Source: Pelagicoccus mobilis
GTDB taxonomy: Bacteria; Verrucomicrobiota; Verrucomicrobiia; Opitutales; Opitutaceae
DNA length: 64,000 nt
NCBI RefSeq assembly: GCF_016595505.1
Contig: NZ_JAENIL010000037.1
Location: forward strand, 17,373 to 81,372
Reading direction: 5' to 3'
This document shows, piece by piece, positions 42,853 to 51,360 of the stretch (positions are counted from its first letter, which is position 1; every line of letters starts with the position of its first letter). The position numbers and the translations under genes are program-made. The notes beneath the pieces were generated by a model, which saw nothing but the letters and a program-made list of their open reading frames with translations, did not search any database and was not told where the DNA came from.

Positions 42853-43470
42853 ATGGAAGCTGCCCTTATGGAGCCGGTCTTAGTGCTTAACCGGTTATGG
42901 CAGGCGGTAAATGTGATTGCCGCCAAGCGGGCTTTTTCGCTCCTCGCGAGCGGTCATGCCCAAGTTGTCCATGCGGAAGACGAGAGTTTCGAAGTCTTCA
43001 ACATGATGGATTGGGTCGATTTTTCGCGGCACAATCCACCGGTCGGCGAGCTGGAGCTCGTGCATACGGTGAAATTTCCGATTCGGGTGCCGAGAGTTAT
43101 TTTGTTGTCGGTTTTCGATCGTGTGCCGCGAAAGGAGATCAAGCTCACCCGCCACAACGTATTCGAGCGGGACAAGTATACCTGCCAGTATTGCTCGAAG
43201 AAGATGCCTTCAGAGGAGCTCAATCTAGACCACGTGATTCCGCGTCACTACGGAGGCAAGACGACGTGGGAGAACATCGTTTGCTCGTGCATCAAGTGCA
43301 ACTCGCACAAGGCGAACCGTTTACCTCATGAGGCCAAGATGCATCTGATCCGCAAGCCAACGGCTCCGAAATGGCGTCCGGTGATCAATCTCGCTGCCCG
43401 CGGGAAGAAGCAGGAAGCCTGGAAGCACTTCCTCGACATCGCCTATTGGAACGTCGAGCTGGAGAAGTAG
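42853..43470 (+). CDS. HNH endonuclease
   Basis: 205 residues; a second ATG five codons on (MEPVLVLNR) is an alternative start. The HNH domain of the HNH_5 type lies at about 110-160: YTCQYCSKKMPSEELNLDH, followed by VIPRHYGGKTTWENIV and CSCIKCNSHKANR. The two Cys pairs bind zinc and LDHVIPRHYGG carries the catalytic His. The N-terminal part (VLVLNRLWQAVNVIAAKRAF) is typical of a widespread stand-alone family of HNH proteins, present in many bacteria without a known role, presumably cutting DNA during repair or restriction. No methylase is near. Confidence 0.85.
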   Translation: MEAALMEPVLVLNRLWQAVNVIAAKRAFSLLASGHAQVVHAEDESFEVFNMMDWVDFSRHNPPVGELELVHTVKFPIRVPRVILLSVFDRVPRKEIKLTRHNVFERDKYTCQYCSKKMPSEELNLDHVIPRHYGGKTTWENIVCSCIKCNSHKANRLPHEAKMHLIRKPTAPKWRPVINLAARGKKQEAWKHFLDIAYWNVELEK

Positions 43471-43518
43471 GGCTGTTCTTTGGCGCTTGGGATTGCTGCG
43501 ATTGCTGGCCGGGCGCCC

Positions 43519-44988
43519 TCAGTCGATGTCGAAGACTTGTTCGAGGTCGATGGGTTCTTTACTGGTCTCTGGGGTGCCTAGCGGGTAGTTGAAGCTGAGG
43601 TGGAGTTCGGTGGCGGTCGTGGATTCGATTTCGATCTGGCCGCCGAGTTCGTTCGCGTCGCGTTCTGCTCGGGAGATGAGGACGGGATCGATCTGCTGGT
43701 TGAGCTTGCCGTTGCAGACGACGTCGAAAACGAGGTTTTCTGGCTGAAGATCGACGCCGAAAACGACTTCGCCTTCGAGCGTGCAGTGACTCGCTGACTC
43801 GGCGAGTGTGCGGAGGAGGCGAAGCATGGTCGGGTCTTCGAGTTCGATATCGAGATCTCGGTCGAGGGAGATGGAATAGTGGACGTCCACGATCTTGCGT
43901 GAGAATTCTTCGACCAGATTGCCGAGAATGGTTTCCAGGGAGTGTGGAGAGGGGGCAGTTTCGGTGGGCTGCTTGGGTTCCGTTTCGAGGCCGATTGCGA
44001 GCGGTTCTTCCTCTTTTTCAGGTTCCTCGAGCTCGATGTCCTTGGTCATCTCGATGATGGTCTCGGGTTCTGGGACTTGCTCTGAAGAGAAGGTGGGCTC
44101 GACTGCTGGGGCTTCCGTTTGCGGCGCTTCGTCTTCTGGTTCGACGGCAAGGGCCGGTGGCTCCGGTTTTTCGAGCGGAGGCTGGCGTTCCAGGATTTCG
44201 TTGAGCAGGGATAGCTGGGTTTCGCTTTGGGCGACAATGGCTTCGATCTCCTGACCGACTTCCTTGAGGGAGCGTTCTTGCCAGGAGGTGGAGAGTTTTG
44301 AAGAGAGTTGGTTGATGAGAGTGATCGGCGTTTTGAGCTCGTGCACGAGAGATGGAATCCAAACCGACTTGATGGCAGCGGCTGAGACGGCTCGCTCCAT
44401 TTGGGTGTAGATTTCTTCGGTTCGCTTTTCGACTTCGGCTCCTACTTTGGACTTTCGCTCGTTTTCGAGGGTGAGCTCGAGGGCGGTTTTGGCCGCTTTG
44501 AGGGTTTCGTTTTCGACTCGGATATCGCGAGTGGAGGATTCGATCTCGTCGTAGCGAGATTGCAGGGTTGCGGATTTGGTTGTCTCGTCGGCGAGAGTTT
44601 GGCTGGTTTTTTCCAGTTCGGCTTCCAGTTCTTCGGCTTGGTCGCCGGATTCGCGAGCCCGTAGGTTGGCGGCTTCGATGGCGTGTTTGATTCCGTCTTC
44701 TTCCTTGGTTTTGGCTCGGGTTTTGAAGGCGAAGCCCTGTTCGCCATGCTCGGCCTCTTTCATCAGGCGATTTAGAGGACTGGCAACGAGCTTGAGGGAA
44801 CGTCGAAAGGTAAAGAACTGGATGGCAATGATTAGCGTAGCAGCGAGAACCCAGAGAAGCGCAGGGGAGGCTCCGAGAGAGTTTCTGGTTCCTTCTAGAA
44901 AAGGAACGTTCATGAAGGCGAGAATGGCGGCGCTGCTAACGGCGCTGACGGCGAAATTTTGGGCGAAGGTCTTCTTGAGATCTTTCAT
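43519..44988 (-). CDS. Degenerate membrane sensor histidine kinase
   Basis: 489 residues. Two N-terminal membrane helices (AVSAVSSAAILAFMNVPFL and LLWVLAATLIIAIQFFTF) are followed by a HAMP-like linker, a long coiled coil (about 90-190) and a HisKA-like segment: SLVHELKTPITLINQLSS, with His216 in HELKTP. A Pro/Glu-rich linker follows. The C-terminal ATPase-like part is short and lacks clear N, G1 and G2 boxes (LEDPTMLRLLRTLAESASHC and VFGVDLQPEN are only faint). It may dimerise and accept phosphate without being able to autophosphorylate normally. The stop is close to the convergent HNH gene. No response regulator is adjacent. Confidence 0.72.
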   Translation of the reverse strand: MKDLKKTFAQNFAVSAVSSAAILAFMNVPFLEGTRNSLGASPALLWVLAATLIIAIQFFTFRRSLKLVASPLNRLMKEAEHGEQGFAFKTRAKTKEEDGIKHAIEAANLRARESGDQAEELEAELEKTSQTLADETTKSATLQSRYDEIESSTRDIRVENETLKAAKTALELTLENERKSKVGAEVEKRTEEIYTQMERAVSAAAIKSVWIPSLVHELKTPITLINQLSSKLSTSWQERSLKEVGQEIEAIVAQSETQLSLLNEILERQPPLEKPEPPALAVEPEDEAPQTEAPAVEPTFSSEQVPEPETIIEMTKDIELEEPEKEEEPLAIGLETEPKQPTETAPSPHSLETILGNLVEEFSRKIVDVHYSISLDRDLDIELEDPTMLRLLRTLAESASHCTLEGEVVFGVDLQPENLVFDVVCNGKLNQQIDPVLISRAERDANELGGQIEIESTTATELHLSFNYPLGTPETSKEPIDLEQVFDID

Positions 44989-45073
44989 GAGAAAAGCGTG
45001 ATCAGGTGATGTGACGCTTCTCTAAATCGGATCTCAGCCAGGCTTCTGGACTTTTTGAGGGGTTCTACGGGGT

Positions 45074-45112
45074 GGGGACGTGAACCCGCTTAAGGGAGCG
45101 ACCTTCGTCCCC
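45074..45112. repeat. Palindromic element near the sensor kinase start
   Basis: GGGGACG (45074-45080) and CGTCCCC (45106-45112) with an inner CGCT/AGCG stem; TCTACGG lies just before it. Located in the gap between the divergent sensor kinase and the transposase. Confidence 0.45.
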
Positions 45113-45199
45113 TTGCGCGAGTCGGTTCACATTGGCAGTAGTCAACTCTAGGAGCGAAAACGCAGAGGGGCACTTTTGATACTGCCTGAGGGATTAAAC

Positions 45200-45222
45200 G
45201 GGTCAATGTTCAAAACACAAAT
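45200..45222 (+). repeat. Left inverted repeat of the RAYT transposase unit
   Basis: GGGTCAATGTTCAAA plus ACACAAAT. It pairs in inverted orientation with 46214-46236 with about four mismatches in 23 bases (GGGTCAATGCTCAAA on the other strand). The -35-like TTGACA of the gene overlaps its inner edge. Confidence 0.75.
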
Positions 45223-45255
45223 TGACATCTTGTTTTAGGTTTCTAGTTTCGTCTC

Positions 45256-46233
45256 ATGCCTAGAGGGCCGCGTATCGAGACGAACGATGGGATCTTTCAT
45301 GTGATCAATCGTGGGAACTACCGTTCCTACGTTTTTGAGGATGAGGGAGCCAAGGCTTCGTTTGAGGTGTGTCTGCTGGAGGCCTGCGATCGTTTCGGTT
45401 GGCGCTTGCACGCCTATTGCGTGATGGGCAACCACTTCCATCTCTGTATCGCGACTCCTCGAGGCAACCTCTCCGAAGGTATGCGTTGGTTGCAGGGGAC
45501 CTTTGCGGCTCGTTTCAATCGCTTTCGCAAGGAGACTGGGCATTTGTTCCAGGGGCGTTTCAAGTCCTTGGTGGTGGAGCCGGGCATGCATTTGTGCGAT
45601 TTGGTGGACTATATCCATCTCAATCCGGTGCGTGCTGGGGTGGTTGCTCCGGGGGTGGCGAAGTCTTACCGCTGGAGCAGTTTGAATTGGTTTTCCAAAC
45701 TGAAGACTCGTCCGTCTTGTCTAGATGCGAGCTGGATGTGCAATCGGGAAGGCTTGAAGGATAGTTCGGCAGGATGGAGGAGCTACGCGACCTCGTTGCA
45801 GATGAGGATGTGTGATGATCCTAAGGAGCTGGAAAAACTGGAGGCGAGGATGTGTCGGGGTTGGTGTATCGGCGGGAATGAATTCAAGAAAGCCCATATG
45901 GATGAGTTCCTGGCCAAAAAGGATACCGTGAGGTTGGGCAAGGAGGCTTTATTGGAATTGAACGAGCTGCATTGGCGAGAGGCTTTGCGGAAGTGCCTGA
46001 AGCAGCTCGGCTTTCGGGAGGAGGATGCCGCGTCGGCGAGCAAGTCGGTTGATTGGAAGCTGGCGATCGCCTCTAAGCTCAAGGAGTCGACGAGCGTGAA
46101 GAACGCGTGGTTGAGCGAACGGCTCTCGATGGGGTCGCCGAAGGGGATGAGTTCGAATCTGACGATTTATCGTCGCCGGCGATCAAAGTGTCCGCTTTTC
46201 GGGAAATTGATAGATTTGAACTTTGAGCATTGA
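45256..46233 (+). CDS. REP-associated tyrosine transposase (RAYT, IS200/Y1 family)
   Basis: 325 residues. The Y1 transposase domain fills the first 150 or so: HVINRGNYRSYVF at the start, GNHFHLCI with the HUH metal-binding pair His60 and His62, and LVDYIHLNPVRAGVV with Tyr119 as the likely nucleophile. RAYTs cut single-stranded DNA and are thought to move short palindromic REP elements in some genomes. A Lys/Arg-rich C-terminal extension (FRKCLKQLGFREEDAASASK type) follows. TTGACA stands 29 bases before the start. The stop codon lies inside the right inverted repeat, and the unit is framed by the two repeats. The window holds many palindromic elements that could be its substrate. Confidence 0.88.
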   Translation: MPRGPRIETNDGIFHVINRGNYRSYVFEDEGAKASFEVCLLEACDRFGWRLHAYCVMGNHFHLCIATPRGNLSEGMRWLQGTFAARFNRFRKETGHLFQGRFKSLVVEPGMHLCDLVDYIHLNPVRAGVVAPGVAKSYRWSSLNWFSKLKTRPSCLDASWMCNREGLKDSSAGWRSYATSLQMRMCDDPKELEKLEARMCRGWCIGGNEFKKAHMDEFLAKKDTVRLGKEALLELNELHWREALRKCLKQLGFREEDAASASKSVDWKLAIASKLKESTSVKNAWLSERLSMGSPKGMSSNLTIYRRRRSKCPLFGKLIDLNFEH

Positions 46234-46236
46234 CCC
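46214..46236 (-). repeat. Right inverted repeat of the RAYT transposase unit
   Basis: ATTTGAACTTTGAGCATTGA plus CCC. It overlaps the RAYT stop codon and pairs with 45200-45222. A small hairpin CCCTTA-TGGGT-TAAGGG follows at 46235-46251, reaching into the end of the neighbouring TPR gene. Confidence 0.75.
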
Positions 46237-46244
46237 CTTATGGG

Positions 46245-47660
46245 TTAAGGGCGGGTGCCGAAGGTTTGTTGGTACATGGTTTCGAGTTGGGCGATCTCTT
46301 GGTCGCGGAAACGGACTTGCTGGCGGAGGCGGGTGAACCATTGGTCGGCTTCGGCTTTGTCTTTGCGGACGATCGCGTCGAAGACCATGGAGGAGAGGGC
46401 GACGGGGTTGGCGGGTTCTTGGACGAGGGCGAGGCGCATCTGGGCGACGCCGTCTTCGATGCGATTGTCGGCGAGGTAGGCTTGGGCGAGCGCGATGTAG
46501 CCGACGGCTTCGTGGGGGCGGTTCTCGATAGACTTTACGAAGTAGGGGTAGGCTTTTTCGAACTGCTTTTGGGCGACGAGCAGTTTGCCGCGTTCGATAT
46601 TGAGGGAGGGGGATTCTGGGGCGGCTTTGAGGGCGGCGTCGAGGGTGCGGCGGAGATGGGTGGGGCTGTTGCGTCGCTTGGCGATTTCGATGAGGCCGAG
46701 CCAGGCGTCGGAGAAATCGGGCTGTAGTTCCACGCAGCGGCGGTAGTGCTCTTCGGCCTTTTTGTCGTTTTCGAGGTTTTGGTAGAGGCCGGCGATTTGG
46801 TAGTGCAGGGTGGAGCTGTCGGGATCGAGCTTGATGGCGCGTTGGGCGTAGCGGAGCCCGGTGCGGACGTCTCCTTGGTGAGCGGCCCAACCTCCGGCGA
46901 TGGAGACTTGGTAGGCGTCGTAGCTGTCGTCCATGAGGGTGAGGGACCAGGGGTCTGGGATGTCGGCGTAGGAGCCCCACTCGATGTTTTGCAGGACGCG
47001 GTTTTCGAGGGCGGGTAGGTCTAGTTTTTCGTAGACGTCGCCCAGCAGGTCGGCCCCGATTTGGAAGTCGCTGGCTTTGACGGCGAGTTCTAGGTGGGCG
47101 CGTGCTTCCTTCCAATCTTCTTTGGCGATGGCGACTCGGGCGAGCCCGACGAGGGCGTATGGGTTTTGTTCGTCGAGCGAGAGGGTGTCTTGGTAGACGC
47201 GTCGCGCTTCTTCGAATCGGTTTTGTTTGAGGAGTGTATCGCCTAGTCGGATACGGGCTGGGAGGTACTTGGAGTCGAGTTTGATTGTGTCTTCAAAGAG
47301 CGGGGTTGCTTCTTCCAGCTGTCCGTAGCCGGCGAGGATGCGTCCGAAGCGGTAGGGCCAACGGGCTTGGCTGGGGTCGACGAGTACGAGGGTGGCGTAG
47401 CATTGCCAGGCTTCGTTGGTGAATCCGTTGGCGTGGTAGAGGCGGCTGAGTTCGGCGAGTCCATCAAGTTGACCTTCGTTGGCCTCGGTGGTGGCGTTTT
47501 GGATACGGTCGAGGAGCTCGGGATTGGAAATCTGGGCCGCTGGCACTTGGGGAGCGGCTTGGGCGATGAGGGCCGTGGTTTGGGCGCTTTTTTGCCAGAG
47601 GAGAAAGCCGCCTGCTGCTACGAGGATGAGGAGGGCGGCGAGGGAGAGTTTGAGTTTCAT
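46245..47660 (-). CDS. Secreted tetratricopeptide-repeat (TPR) protein
   Basis: 471 residues. A membrane anchor or uncleaved signal (LSLAALLILVAAGGFLLWQK) is followed by at least eight TPR-like helical repeats, for example RIRLGDTLLKQNRFEEARRV, YALVGLARVAIAKEDWKEAR and LHYQIAGLYQNLENDKKAEE, with the usual W-L-G-Y-A-F-P spacing. TPRs bind other proteins; with a membrane anchor it should work in the periplasm as a scaffold. It is the second gene behind the FG-GAP lipoprotein, 63 bases on with one REP-like element between, and is probably co-transcribed. Its 3' end lies 11 bases from the RAYT stop, so the transposase unit sits directly behind this operon. Confidence 0.83.
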   Translation of the reverse strand: MKLKLSLAALLILVAAGGFLLWQKSAQTTALIAQAAPQVPAAQISNPELLDRIQNATTEANEGQLDGLAELSRLYHANGFTNEAWQCYATLVLVDPSQARWPYRFGRILAGYGQLEEATPLFEDTIKLDSKYLPARIRLGDTLLKQNRFEEARRVYQDTLSLDEQNPYALVGLARVAIAKEDWKEARAHLELAVKASDFQIGADLLGDVYEKLDLPALENRVLQNIEWGSYADIPDPWSLTLMDDSYDAYQVSIAGGWAAHQGDVRTGLRYAQRAIKLDPDSSTLHYQIAGLYQNLENDKKAEEHYRRCVELQPDFSDAWLGLIEIAKRRNSPTHLRRTLDAALKAAPESPSLNIERGKLLVAQKQFEKAYPYFVKSIENRPHEAVGYIALAQAYLADNRIEDGVAQMRLALVQEPANPVALSSMVFDAIVRKDKAEADQWFTRLRQQVRFRDQEIAQLETMYQQTFGTRP

Positions 47661-47674
47661 GGGAAGAGAGTGGT

Positions 47675-47711
47675 GTAGGGTGGGTGGCCATCGGAGTCGA
47701 TGGCCGCTACC
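47675..47711. repeat. Palindromic element (REP-like)
   Basis: GTAGGG (47675), then GGCCATCG-GAGT-CGATGGCC (47686-47705), then GCTACC. It lies between the FG-GAP gene stop and the TPR gene start. Confidence 0.65.
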
Positions 47712-47723
47712 GTTTGTGGGGCT

Positions 47724-49016
47724 CTACTTTTGGGGGCGCCAGATCATGAAGCGGCTCATGCGTTCGTAGGGTTGGTAGGCGTGCATGCCGCCGGAGACGA
47801 TGCTGTATTGTCCGCTGCCGTCGTAGTCGCCGATATCGATGGTGAGGAGCTGGATGGGATTGTGGGCGAGCAGGATGGAGGTGTAGTTCATGTTCCCGTC
47901 GTTTTCGTAGAGCATGAGGGATTCGGCTTTGGGGTTTGACCAGTCGTTGAAGCTTGAGAGGGCGAGCACGTCCATATCTCCGTCGTGGTCGATGTCGAGG
48001 GTGACGGGGGCGTAGGCGCCGCCGAGGTCGGCGATGCGGTGGTATTTGAAGAAGCCGGAGCCTTTGTTTTCGAGCCACTGGACGCCGTGCCAGGGACGCG
48101 GTCCGGGGACGGGATTGGGGCCGAAGCCGTCGCCGTTGGTGAAGACGAGGTCGGGCTTTCCGTCTCGGTTGAGGTCGGCGGAGCTCATGCCGGATATGGC
48201 GTAGTCGTCGTTGGTGGAGCCCCAGATGGCTCGGCTTTTTTTGAAGCCGCCGTTGGTGTCGTTTTCGAAGAGGTGGATTTCTTCCCATTGTTGGGAGACG
48301 AGGGCGGCGAAATCGAGCCAGCCGTCGCCGTTGTAGTCGTCGATGGTGACGTTGATGGTGCCGGAGAGGCGTAGGACTACTTCGGATTCGTAGTTCCAGT
48401 TTCCGAGGTTTCGCATCCAGCGGACTTCGCCTTGGTCGTATCCGAATTGCCCTACGACGAGGTCGAGGTCTCCGTCTTTGTCGAGATCGGCGGCTCGGGC
48501 GTCGGTGACGCGTTCGACGTTTTCGAGCAGGATGCGTTGGGTGAAGTTTTGGGAGCCGTCGTTTTCGAGCACCATGAGGGTGCCGATCTTGTCGTTGTTG
48601 GGGAAGACGATGTTCATGCAGGAGACGAGGACGTCGAGGTCTCCGTCGGCGTCTAGATCGTAGACTTCGGCGTGCACGGGGGCTTGGGCTTGCTCGGCGA
48701 TGACGATTTCCTGAAAGCTGCCGTCTTCTTGCTGGCGGAGCCAGACGACCTCGCTGTCTTTGGCTTCGCATCCGATGGCGTCGAGGCGGCCGTCCTGATC
48801 GAGGTCGGCGGCTTTGATGTGGGCGACCCAGGGGCGTCGGTCTCCGATCGGGTTGCCGATTTCCTGTCCTGAGAAGCGGTCGAGATCGATTTGGGCCGTG
48901 GCCTTAGGCGGTGGCGGGAGTTTTAGGTCGGCTTCCGTCGGGGCGCAGCCTTGAAAGGCGAGGGGTGCGAGGGCGAGGGGGATAAATTGTATCCAGGCGA
49001 AGGTGCGGGATCTCAT
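47724..49016 (-). CDS. FG-GAP/VCBS repeat lipoprotein
   Basis: 430 residues from MRSRTFAWIQ. The signal peptide ends in a lipobox (PLAFQGCAP), so the protein is lipid-anchored. Then come seven or so FG-GAP repeats, each with a calcium-type D-x-D-x-D-G loop: KAADLDQDGRLDAIG, VYDLDADGDLDVLV, AADLDKDGDLDLVV, IDDYNGDGWLDFAA, SADLNRDGKPDLVF, TLDIDHDGDMDVLA and IGDYDGSGQYSIVS. The fold is an integrin-like beta-propeller. Such surface lipoproteins are common in marine Verrucomicrobia and Planctomycetes and bind polysaccharides or proteins. A longer frame upstream is not credible. Confidence 0.87.
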   Translation of the reverse strand: MRSRTFAWIQFIPLALAPLAFQGCAPTEADLKLPPPPKATAQIDLDRFSGQEIGNPIGDRRPWVAHIKAADLDQDGRLDAIGCEAKDSEVVWLRQQEDGSFQEIVIAEQAQAPVHAEVYDLDADGDLDVLVSCMNIVFPNNDKIGTLMVLENDGSQNFTQRILLENVERVTDARAADLDKDGDLDLVVGQFGYDQGEVRWMRNLGNWNYESEVVLRLSGTINVTIDDYNGDGWLDFAALVSQQWEEIHLFENDTNGGFKKSRAIWGSTNDDYAISGMSSADLNRDGKPDLVFTNGDGFGPNPVPGPRPWHGVQWLENKGSGFFKYHRIADLGGAYAPVTLDIDHDGDMDVLALSSFNDWSNPKAESLMLYENDGNMNYTSILLAHNPIQLLTIDIGDYDGSGQYSIVSGGMHAYQPYERMSRFMIWRPQK

Positions 49017-49270
49017 ACGGAGTTTGAATTTTTGCCACTTCGCGGAGGGCGGCAAGATTTTACCAACGCTTTGTGGCGGTGTTGCTAAAGAGTGGTTCAA
49101 AGGAGGGTAAGCGGCCCAATGTATACGTGTTTATCCGGTGAATACGCTGTTTTGGAGAGGCGATGCTAAAGGTTCCCGCTGCTGGTACGTTGCTTGCTAT
49201 GTAGGTAATTCCTGAAGGGTGGCCGTTTCGGCCTGATTCGGGATACTACTGGGAAAGGAATCTACAGACT

Positions 49271-49618
49271 ATGGAAAAGGAATCGTTAGCTCGGAAGAGG
49301 GATTGGGTTTCGAACGCTTTTAATGAAGAGGCGTTTGGGGCGATGGAGTATCTCATGGGGCGGCTGGCGCAGATCATGGATGCGACGATGCGTGAGACTT
49401 GGCTTCCGATGGGGTTCCGGACTCGAATGGTGGAGGAGTTTCCGCTGTTGAAGGAGTTGGTTGTGGATGATCCTGGGGGGCTGGGCGCCTTGCGGAAGCA
49501 TGTGACGCACCTACGTAGGGTGGGTGATCGTTATACCGGGATTGCCCGGGAGTCTGAGGCGTTGACGGCATTGCGAGAGCTGGAGGCGCGTTTGCAGGCT
49601 TTGGAGGCGGATGAGTAG
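49271..49618 (+). CDS. Small helical protein, first of a tandem paralogous pair
   Basis: 115 residues, no signal peptide, strongly helical and charged. Its central part is shared almost exactly with the next gene: DATMRETWLPMGFR (14 of 14 identical), flanked by MGRLAQI before and EFPLLKELV after. The N- and C-terminal thirds differ. I do not recognise the family. The two genes are 188 bases apart and form a local duplication. The 250-base region before this gene holds a small GGCC-GTTTC-GGCC hairpin but nothing I can name. Neighbours (FG-GAP/TPR genes, MscS channel) give no functional clue. Confidence 0.65.
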   Translation: MEKESLARKRDWVSNAFNEEAFGAMEYLMGRLAQIMDATMRETWLPMGFRTRMVEEFPLLKELVVDDPGGLGALRKHVTHLRRVGDRYTGIARESEALTALRELEARLQALEADE

Positions 49619-49806
49619 GATTTGGTGCGTGAAATTGATTTTGAGCACTCGATTTCGCTGTCTGGAAACAGTGAATACAGGCGGTTTTTGAGAACTTAGA
49701 TTGTTTTTGTGGGGATCGTGAAGGACTTGGCGCGTGGGTTGCTAAATCTGTTTTCGAACAAGGAAAGGACTTCCTTGGCGAGAAAACGAATTGAAAGGAC
49801 ATTACG

Positions 49807-50160
49807 ATGAATAGGCAGGCAGCAGAGAAGATAAGAGTGGTGAGTGATCTAAGGGTTCGTACTGCTCAACAGGCGACTGCTGCGACGAACGACTGGTTGC
49901 GAGAGCTGGCTGGATTGCTAGATGCGACGATGCGTGAAACGTGGCTGCCTATGGGGTTTCGTTCGTTGGTCGTTCATGAGTTGCCGCGTATGCGGGAGCT
50001 TGCTGAGAGAGGAGGCGAGGGGCGTGATTCGTTGCTGGCGACGGTGTCACGGATTCGCGGGGAAGCGGAGCCGTACAAGACGTTTGCGAAGCGTTCGGCT
50101 GCCTTTGTCTGTTTGAGGAACTTGGAGGCGGAGTTGAAGGCCTGCCAGTTCGTGGCTTAG
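49807..50160 (+). CDS. Small helical protein, second of the tandem pair
   Basis: 117 residues. It carries the same DATMRETWLPMGFR core as the preceding gene, again with a following Leu-rich helix (here HELPRMRELA). The outer parts differ more, so the two genes have diverged since duplication. AAAGGA lies eight bases before the ATG, a good ribosome binding site. The identical core, with Trp, Met and Arg in fixed places, suggests an interface under strong selection. Function unknown. Confidence 0.68.
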   Translation: MNRQAAEKIRVVSDLRVRTAQQATAATNDWLRELAGLLDATMRETWLPMGFRSLVVHELPRMRELAERGGEGRDSLLATVSRIRGEAEPYKTFAKRSAAFVCLRNLEAELKACQFVA

Positions 50161-50191
50161 AACGTGTTTAGAGATTGGTGGCGGTTGGTGA

Positions 50192-50203
50192 TAGCGGCCG
50201 CTA
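50192..50203. repeat. Palindromic element (REP-like)
   Basis: TAGCGGCCGCTA, a perfect 12-base palindrome followed by CCTGACG, 31 bases behind the second paralogue's stop. It resembles the ends (GCGGCCGCTACC) of the other elements. Confidence 0.45.
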
Positions 50204-50287
50204 CCTGACGCGTATCGAGACTGTGGATGCGTTTGCTGGATCTGGTTTTGGATTGAGCTGGCCGGGGTTCCTGGTTTGTATTTTGGG

Positions 50288-51355
50288 ATGCCCGAGCCTG
50301 CTGAGATTGTCGAATCGTTCCCCAGCTTCGTTCCTTTGCTGATAACGTTAGCGGTTGTCGCTGGCTGCACGGTGGGGGCTCGATGGTATTTTGATCGGAA
50401 GGAGGCTAAGTTTGGAAAGCACAACCGTTTTTCGCGACCGATCGTGATGTTGGTGCTGGCCGCCTTCGCTTTGGTGGCGGTTATCATCGCTCTGCCGTTG
50501 AAGGATGGTACGAAGGATCAGCTTCTTGGTTTGTTCGGTTTGGTTTTGACGGGGATCATCGGCCTTTCGTCGACCACTTTTGTGGCGAATGCGATGGGCG
50601 GTTTTATGATCCGTTCGATCGCTTCCTTTCGTTCCGGCGATTTTGTTAGGGTGGGGAACATTTTTGGGCGGGTTTCGGCGCGTGGTTTGTTTCACACGGA
50701 GATTCAGACCGAGGACCGGGATCTTACGACTTTGCCTAACCTGTTTCTGGTGACGAATCCGGTCACGGTAGTGAGGAATTCGGGTACGATCATTTCCGCG
50801 ACGGTGTCGCTTGGCTACGATGTGCATCAGGCGACGGTGGAGCCTTTGCTGGTGGAAGCGGCGAGGAAGTCGGGACTGGAGGAGCCGTTTGTGCGTGTAA
50901 TGGAGCTAGGCGATTTTTCGGTGGTGTATCGCGTGGCGGGATTGCTGAGCGAAGTGAAGCAGATGGTGAGTCGGCGATCTCAGCTTCATATCAATGTATT
51001 GAATACGTTACACAACGCGGGGATCGAGATCTTGTCTCCTAACGCGATGATGCAGCGTCCTCTTAAGGATGGGGAATTGATTGTTCCGAAATCGAATCCG
51101 CTGCGACCGATGGGGCCTGCCAAGGATGATGTGCCTGAGAATCGTATTTTCGATAAGGCGGAGGAAGCTGAAATGATTGAGCGTCTGAGTTATGAGCGGG
51201 AGGAGTTTGCGAAGGAAAAGATAGAGCTGGAGAAGGCACTATCTGAGCTCGAAGGGGAGGAACTTGCCAAGGCGGAGGAGCGTATCCGGATTTTGGAAAC
51301 GGATATCGAGAGACTGGACGCCCATCGCGATGCTTTGCAAGGCGATGGGGAATGA
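50288..51355 (+). CDS. MscS-family mechanosensitive ion channel
   Basis: 355 residues from MPEPAEIVES (a TTG four codons upstream is possible). Three membrane helices (LLITLAVVAGCTVGARWYF, VMLVLAAFALVAVIIALPL and GLFGLVLTGIIGLSSTTFVA) are followed by the MscS pore/beta-domain: ANAMGGFMIRSIASFRSGDF, VRVGNIFGRVSARGLFHTEI, then NLFLVTNPVTVVRNSGTII. The C-terminus is a charged coiled coil (about 290-350). These channels open when the membrane is stretched and release solutes during osmotic downshock. The long C-terminal coiled coil is an addition to the core fold. Confidence 0.85.
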   Translation: MPEPAEIVESFPSFVPLLITLAVVAGCTVGARWYFDRKEAKFGKHNRFSRPIVMLVLAAFALVAVIIALPLKDGTKDQLLGLFGLVLTGIIGLSSTTFVANAMGGFMIRSIASFRSGDFVRVGNIFGRVSARGLFHTEIQTEDRDLTTLPNLFLVTNPVTVVRNSGTIISATVSLGYDVHQATVEPLLVEAARKSGLEEPFVRVMELGDFSVVYRVAGLLSEVKQMVSRRSQLHINVLNTLHNAGIEILSPNAMMQRPLKDGELIVPKSNPLRPMGPAKDDVPENRIFDKAEEAEMIERLSYEREEFAKEKIELEKALSELEGEELAKAEERIRILETDIERLDAHRDALQGDGE

Positions 51356-51360
51356 GGCTG

